DNA from: Methanosphaera sp.
GTDB lineage: Archaea > Methanobacteriota > Methanobacteria > Methanobacteriales > Methanobacteriaceae
Reading direction: 5' to 3'
Assembly (NCBI GenBank): GCA_021199865.1
Contig: JAJQHG010000050.1
Location: 1 to 9,976, forward strand
Length of the DNA stretch: 9,976 nucleotides
Shown: positions 7,552 through 9,976 of the stretch, in pieces
How the letters are laid out: each line of letters starts with the position of its first letter
Position numbering within the stretch: position 1 is the stretch's first letter
Made by a program: the position numbers and the translations under genes
Notes under the pieces: model-generated
The model's database searches: none
What the model was told of the DNA's origin: nothing
Seen by the model: the letters and a program-made list of their open reading frames with translations, nothing else

Positions 7552-8130
7552 TTGACTAATATGGACTGTGATGATAAAAGTATAGTATTACCTGGTGATA
7601 AACTATGTTCCTATGAGGAATATATTCCCTCTGACTGGACATATGTTGAGGATGGATATATTAAGGCTAGTATCTATGGAGTAGTTGTTGTTGATAATGT
7701 TAACAAGACTATATCTGTTAGGAATAATAATGTACCAAACCATATTAGTAAGAATGATATTATTATTGGCTATGTTAGTGAGGTAAGACAGCAGAAGATC
7801 CTTGTAACAATCAAGCAAATTAATGGACAGGATCGTGACTTGGTTGCTGAGTATAAGGGATATGTCCATATATCTAAGGCTAGTGGTGATTATGTCTCAT
7901 CAATGCATGAATTATATAAGATTGGTGATATTATCTGTGCACGTGTAGTAACACTACTAGGATATGACTATGTTGAGCTTGCAACTAATGAGGATGAATT
8001 AGGTACAATTAAGGCAATGTGTACTAATTGTCGTAAATTCATGAAGTACTATGATAATCATAGGTTAATATGTGAATGTGGAAAGGTTGATTCACGTAAA
8101 ATATCAAATAAGTATGGAGATATAAGATGA
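7552..8130 (+). CDS. csl4: Exosome RNA-binding subunit Csl4
   Basis: Csl4 forms part of the cap of the archaeal RNA exosome, binding RNA and recruiting substrates (and DnaG) to the Rrp41-Rrp42 core. Positions here count from a TTG at 7549. The N-terminal LPGD motif (14-17) opens the exosome-cap N-terminal domain. Residues about 66-146 form an S1 RNA-binding domain (GYVSEVRQQKILVTIKQI, then GYVHISKASGDYV). The C-terminus is a zinc ribbon with C158, C161, C175 and C177. The second knuckle is C-x-C rather than the usual C-x-x-C. The start is unsettled: AAGGATG at 7541-7547 suits TTG 7552 best by spacing, but ATG 7561 gives the family's usual N-terminal length (MDCDDKSIVLPGD). The stop overlaps the rpoL start in an ATGA, so the two genes are translationally coupled. 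Confidence 0.92.
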   Translation: MTNMDCDDKSIVLPGDKLCSYEEYIPSDWTYVEDGYIKASIYGVVVVDNVNKTISVRNNNVPNHISKNDIIIGYVSEVRQQKILVTIKQINGQDRDLVAEYKGYVHISKASGDYVSSMHELYKIGDIICARVVTLLGYDYVELATNEDELGTIKAMCTNCRKFMKYYDNHRLICECGKVDSRKISNKYGDIR

Positions 8131-8393
8131 AATTTTTAGAGGATGAAGAAAACAAAGTAATTTTAGAGGTAACTGGTGAGACCCACACTATATGTAATAT
8201 TATAAGGAAGAGATTAATGGAGCAAGATAATGTTTCTGCAGCTGCATATGAGATTACACACCCATTAATTGGACAGCCTGAACTAGAGGTTCACGGATCA
8301 AATCCTAAAGAGTCATTAATAACTGCATCTAATACTGTTAAAGAAGAAGTAGCAGAGTTTAAGGATACTCTTATTGATGCTTTTGGTGAATAG
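8127..8393 (+). CDS. rpoL: DNA-directed RNA polymerase subunit L (Rpo11)
   Basis: This 88-residue protein is the archaeal counterpart of eukaryotic Rpb11 and of the bacterial alpha N-terminal domain. With subunit D it forms the heterodimer that starts RNA polymerase assembly. The family signature is clear: HTICNIIRKRLMEQ (20-33), then VSAAAYEITHPLIGQPEL (36-53), and a C-terminal dimerisation helix around ASNTVKEEVAEFKDTL (67-82). The length is typical. ATG 8127 overlaps the csl4 stop by four bases, and GGAGAT (8116-8121) inside csl4 is a good ribosome-binding site five bases upstream. A T-rich termination zone follows directly, so this is probably the last gene of its transcript. Confidence 0.97.
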   Translation: MKFLEDEENKVILEVTGETHTICNIIRKRLMEQDNVSAAAYEITHPLIGQPELEVHGSNPKESLITASNTVKEEVAEFKDTLIDAFGE

Positions 8394-8397
8394 ATTT

Positions 8398-8460
8398 ATT
8401 TTTATACTTTTTTTATAGTATAACTTTTTTATTAATAATTTTTTAGCATAAAACTTTTTC
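8398..8460 (+). terminator. U-rich terminator zone after rpoL
   Basis: Perfect 7-bp arms TTATACT (8402-8408) and AGTATAA (8417-8423) enclose an eight-base T-rich loop. They are followed by T runs at 8425-8430 and 8438-8443, and another near 8454-8459. Several closely spaced oligo-U runs behind a stop codon are the usual archaeal termination signal. The hairpin may be incidental. Confidence 0.6.
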
Positions 8461-8788
8461 TAGTTAATTATCATATATTCTTATTGTTAGATAAGTACTA
8501 TTTTTGTCTAGGTATTTTTTGTATAACTCTTTTTATTTGAATACTAGTTATGTAGTTAGAGAGTAATTTTATACTTGAAATACACGTCTTTTTTTCGTTT
8601 CAAGTGTAAAATATATTACTACTATTTTTTAATAATAAAACATTACATTAATTAGTAGAACAAATAATTGTTTCAATATAATTAAAGAACTGACTAATTG
8701 TATTCATATTTATATTTATTTTCTATTGAAATATTAACAATAATAGTAATTTAAACAAACTTTAGAGTAAATATTCATTATTTATTAT
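8461..8788. other. Non-coding AT-rich region between rpoL and the Nudix gene
   Basis: No open reading frame of note, tRNA-like fold or box C/D motif is visible on either strand. The only structure that stands out is the long inverted repeat at 8566-8612, listed separately. The rest is A/T-rich sequence with scattered T runs, the last part leading into the Nudix promoter. Confidence 0.5.
8566..8612. repeat. 15-bp imperfect inverted repeat with T-rich loop
   Basis: ATTTTATACTTGAAA (8566-8580) pairs with TTTCAAGTGTAAAAT (8598-8612). Fourteen of 15 positions are complementary, and the remaining one is a T-G pair that RNA would tolerate. The 17-base loop holds a run of seven T (8589-8595). It could be an operator for a dimeric regulator, a hairpin in a small RNA or long 3' tail, or a secondary terminator. 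Nothing in the sequence selects among these. Confidence 0.6.
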
Positions 8789-8804
8789 CCGAAATTACAT
8801 ATAC
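8789..8804 (+). promoter_or_regulatory. BRE and TATA box of the Nudix gene
   Basis: CCGAAA (8789-8794) closely matches the BRE consensus of methanogen promoters and directly precedes TTACATATA (8795-8803), a one-mismatch TATA box. The TATA centre lies about 28 bases before ATG 8829, which places the transcription start at or within a few bases of the start codon. Confidence 0.6.
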
Positions 8805-8828
8805 TTACCATAATAATATAAGTTAATC

Positions 8829-9236
8829 ATGTCAAAATATCGAAATCCTGCATTAACAGTAGATACAATAATAATTAATGATGATAAAATAGTACTAATT
8901 AAGAGATTAAATGATCCCTACAAGGATTACTGGGCTCTACCTGGAGGATTTGTTGAGTACGGAGAAAAGGTAGAGGATGCAGCAATAAGAGAAGCTAGAG
9001 AAGAAACAGGTCTAGATGTGGAGCTTGACTCATTAGTAGGAGTATACTCTGATCCTAATCGTGATCCTAGAGGACATACAGTAACAGTATGTTACAAGGC
9101 ACATATTACTAGTGGTATACTAAAATCAGATACTGATGCAAGTGATGCAAAATACATTAATATAGAAGACCTACCTAACCAACAATTAGCCTTTGATCAT
9201 GAGGATATACTAAGAGATGCCAAACTAATAAAATAA
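8829..9236 (+). CDS. Nudix hydrolase, ADP-ribose pyrophosphatase-like
   Basis: The 135-residue protein has a perfect Nudix box from G40 to L62: G40, E46, then REAREETGL (54-62), with the metal-binding glutamates E55, E58 and E59. Such enzymes split nucleoside diphosphates linked to another group using Mg2+. The stretch after the box, VGVYSDPNRDPRGHTVTV (70-87), is the pattern I associate with archaeal and bacterial ADP-ribose pyrophosphatases, but substrate prediction in this family is unreliable. It is probably cytosolic and removes ADP-ribose or oxidised nucleotides. No Shine-Dalgarno motif precedes ATG 8829, while a BRE/TATA pair lies at the right distance for a leaderless mRNA. It stands alone, separated by 435 bases from rpoL and 239 from tfs. 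The start is supported by the family-like MSKYRNPALTVDTII. Confidence 0.92.
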   Translation: MSKYRNPALTVDTIIINDDKIVLIKRLNDPYKDYWALPGGFVEYGEKVEDAAIREAREETGLDVELDSLVGVYSDPNRDPRGHTVTVCYKAHITSGILKSDTDASDAKYINIEDLPNQQLAFDHEDILRDAKLIK

Positions 9237-9268
9237 GGCTAACATAATCTATTAAGATAAAATATAAT

Positions 9269-9294
9269 ACTCATCTTTATTAATTAATAAGAGT
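9269..9294 (+). terminator. Dyad after the Nudix gene
   Basis: A perfect 14-bp palindrome, TTATTAATTAATAA (9277-9290), is flanked by ACTC (9269-9272) and GAGT (9291-9294), so the arms extend to 11 bp with a four-base bulge (ATCT) on the left. It lies about 30 bases after the stop codon and may aid termination or be a binding site. No long T run follows directly, which weakens the terminator reading. Confidence 0.35.
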
Positions 9295-9399
9295 AACCTC
9301 TTCTATTATTCAATACATTATAAGTGTTTTATTCCAACAGATTCAGTAATACATGTACAAATATTCATCATACAGATTCAATAAAATAACAAAAGTTTT

Positions 9400-9407
9400 T
9401 TTATATA
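9400..9407 (+). promoter_or_regulatory. TATA box of tfs
   Basis: TTTATATA matches the archaeal consensus exactly, preceded by AAAAGTTT, which may act as a weak BRE. Initiation near 9428-9432 would give a leader of about 45 bases carrying AGGAGT at 9458-9463. Two copies of ACAGATTCA (9337-9345 and 9372-9380) lie just upstream. Confidence 0.5.
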
Positions 9408-9475
9408 ATAACAACCTAAATATATGTATTATATTGATTTTAATACTAAATAAAATTAGGAGTTTATGATTATAC

Positions 9476-9793
9476 ATGGAATTTTGTCCTAAATGTGGAA
9501 AAGTATTATTCCCAAAGAATGGCCAGTTTACCTGTGATGGATGTGGCTACCAGAAGGGAGTAACAGAAGAATCAAAAGAGCAATACCAAGTTAACGAGAA
9601 ACTAGATAAAGAAGATACTGTTATTGTGACAGATGGTGATGTTAACACATTACCTACCATAAAGGTTATATGTCCAAAGTGTGGTAACAACCTTGCAGCT
9701 TGGTGGCTACAACAAACAAGAAGTGCAGATGAATCAGAGACAAGATTCTTCAGATGCACAGAGTGTGACTACACTTGGAGAGAATATGATTAG
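9476..9793 (+). CDS. tfs: Transcription factor S (TFIIS-like transcript cleavage factor)
   Basis: TFS enters the RNA polymerase funnel and triggers cleavage of the nascent RNA in backtracked complexes, restoring elongation and aiding proofreading. At 105 residues it has the normal length. The N-terminal zinc ribbon uses C4, C7, C20 and C23 and resembles that of polymerase subunit Rpb9. A charged linker (about 28-60) follows. The C-terminal ribbon uses C66, C69, C94 and C97, and its hairpin tip carries the essential acidic pair D85-E86 in QQTRSADESETRFFRC (79-94). All functional residues are present, so this is an active-type TFS rather than an inhibitory paralogue. Start ATG 9476 lies 12 bases after AGGAGT (9458-9463), a slightly long spacing. 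The nearer ATG 9466 opens only an eight-codon frame. Confidence 0.96.
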   Translation: MEFCPKCGKVLFPKNGQFTCDGCGYQKGVTEESKEQYQVNEKLDKEDTVIVTDGDVNTLPTIKVICPKCGNNLAAWWLQQTRSADESETRFFRCTECDYTWREYD

Positions 9794-9855
9794 ACAATTT
9801 GTCTGTCAATTCTTTTTAACTAATTAATAATTTAATACTATTTTTATTTTTTTAG
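9794..9855 (+). terminator. Terminator zone after tfs
   Basis: AGACAA/TTGTCT (9792-9797 with 9799-9804) forms a near-palindrome right at the stop codon. It is followed by T runs at 9812-9816 and between about 9840 and 9853. Successive oligo-U runs after the last codon fit archaeal factor-independent termination. Confidence 0.5.
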
Positions 9856-9870
9856 CAATGTATTTATTTT

Positions 9871-9888
9871 ATGAAAACTATATATACA
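9871..9888 (+). promoter_or_regulatory. Possible promoter of the next gene downstream
   Basis: TGAAAAC followed by TATATATAC resembles BRE plus TATA and would start transcription near 9908-9912. No coding start is recognisable before the window ends at 9976, so the gene it would serve is not visible. Confidence 0.3.
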
Positions 9889-9976
9889 TATAATATCTAT
9901 CTTATGAAATACTTAGACATTATATGCTTAGAGTATTATAAGTAGTAATAATTTTGAATCTATAAATGACTAAATG

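Noticed and set aside
7603..7869. Minus-strand frame opposite csl4
   Set aside because: It is antisense to the conserved S1 domain and rich in Ile/Asn, with no family resemblance.
8394..8828. tRNA, box C/D RNA or hidden small gene in the longest gap
   Set aside because: No cloverleaf, no C-box (RUGAUGA) paired with a D-box, and no convincing reading frame on either strand.
1..9976. CRISPR array, insertion sequence or defence system
   Set aside because: No regularly spaced direct repeats at the DNA level, no transposase, nuclease or toxin-like genes, and no terminal inverted repeats.

Overview
The window looks like a very AT-rich methanogenic archaeon of the order Methanobacteriales. Methanosphaera, or a close gut-associated relative, is my best guess. 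The evidence is a set of genes found only or mainly in archaea and eukaryotes (archaeal SRP54, Dph2, the exosome subunit Csl4, RNA polymerase subunit L, transcript-cleavage factor TFS), archaeal TATA/BRE promoter elements, Shine-Dalgarno motifs, and heavy use of A/T-ending codons. From memory, Methanothermobacter has nearly the same order (SRP54, hpt, dph2, csl4, rpoL, then tfs). I could not check this here.

Layout. (1) Positions 165-4130, plus strand: one very large glycosyltransferase of 1321 residues. It has an N-terminal repeat array, a GT-A (GT2-type) domain and two GT-B-like domains, and it looks like an accessory cell-surface gene placed beside a conserved housekeeping block. (2) Positions 4131-4268: a short convergent gap with T-rich tracts. 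(3) Positions 4269-5603, minus strand: SRP54. (4) Positions 5604-5857: a divergent promoter region with a consensus TATA box and a possibly folded leader ahead of hpt. (5) Positions 5858-7441, plus strand: hpt and dph2, three bases apart. (6) Positions about 7552-8393: csl4 and rpoL, overlapping by four bases. (7) Positions 8394-8828: a 435-base gap with U-rich termination signals and a 15-bp imperfect inverted repeat. (8) Positions 8829-9236: a Nudix hydrolase with an apparently leaderless promoter. (9) Positions 9476-9793: tfs. (10) Positions 9794-9976: a T-rich terminator zone and perhaps the promoter of the next gene.

How the genes relate. The right-hand block covers information processing. 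SRP54 handles co-translational targeting, Dph2 starts diphthamide synthesis on elongation factor 2, Csl4 belongs to the RNA exosome, RpoL to RNA polymerase, and TFS rescues backtracked polymerase. Hpt (purine salvage) and the Nudix enzyme (nucleotide clean-up) are metabolic genes set among them. The glycosyltransferase probably builds a surface glycan, and its substrate cannot be read from the sequence.

I found no CRISPR array, transposon, tRNA or rRNA. Most of the window is ordinary conserved archaeal sequence. The points most worth a second look are the repeat-bearing three-module glycosyltransferase, the possible structured leader of hpt, and the inverted repeat between rpoL and the Nudix gene.
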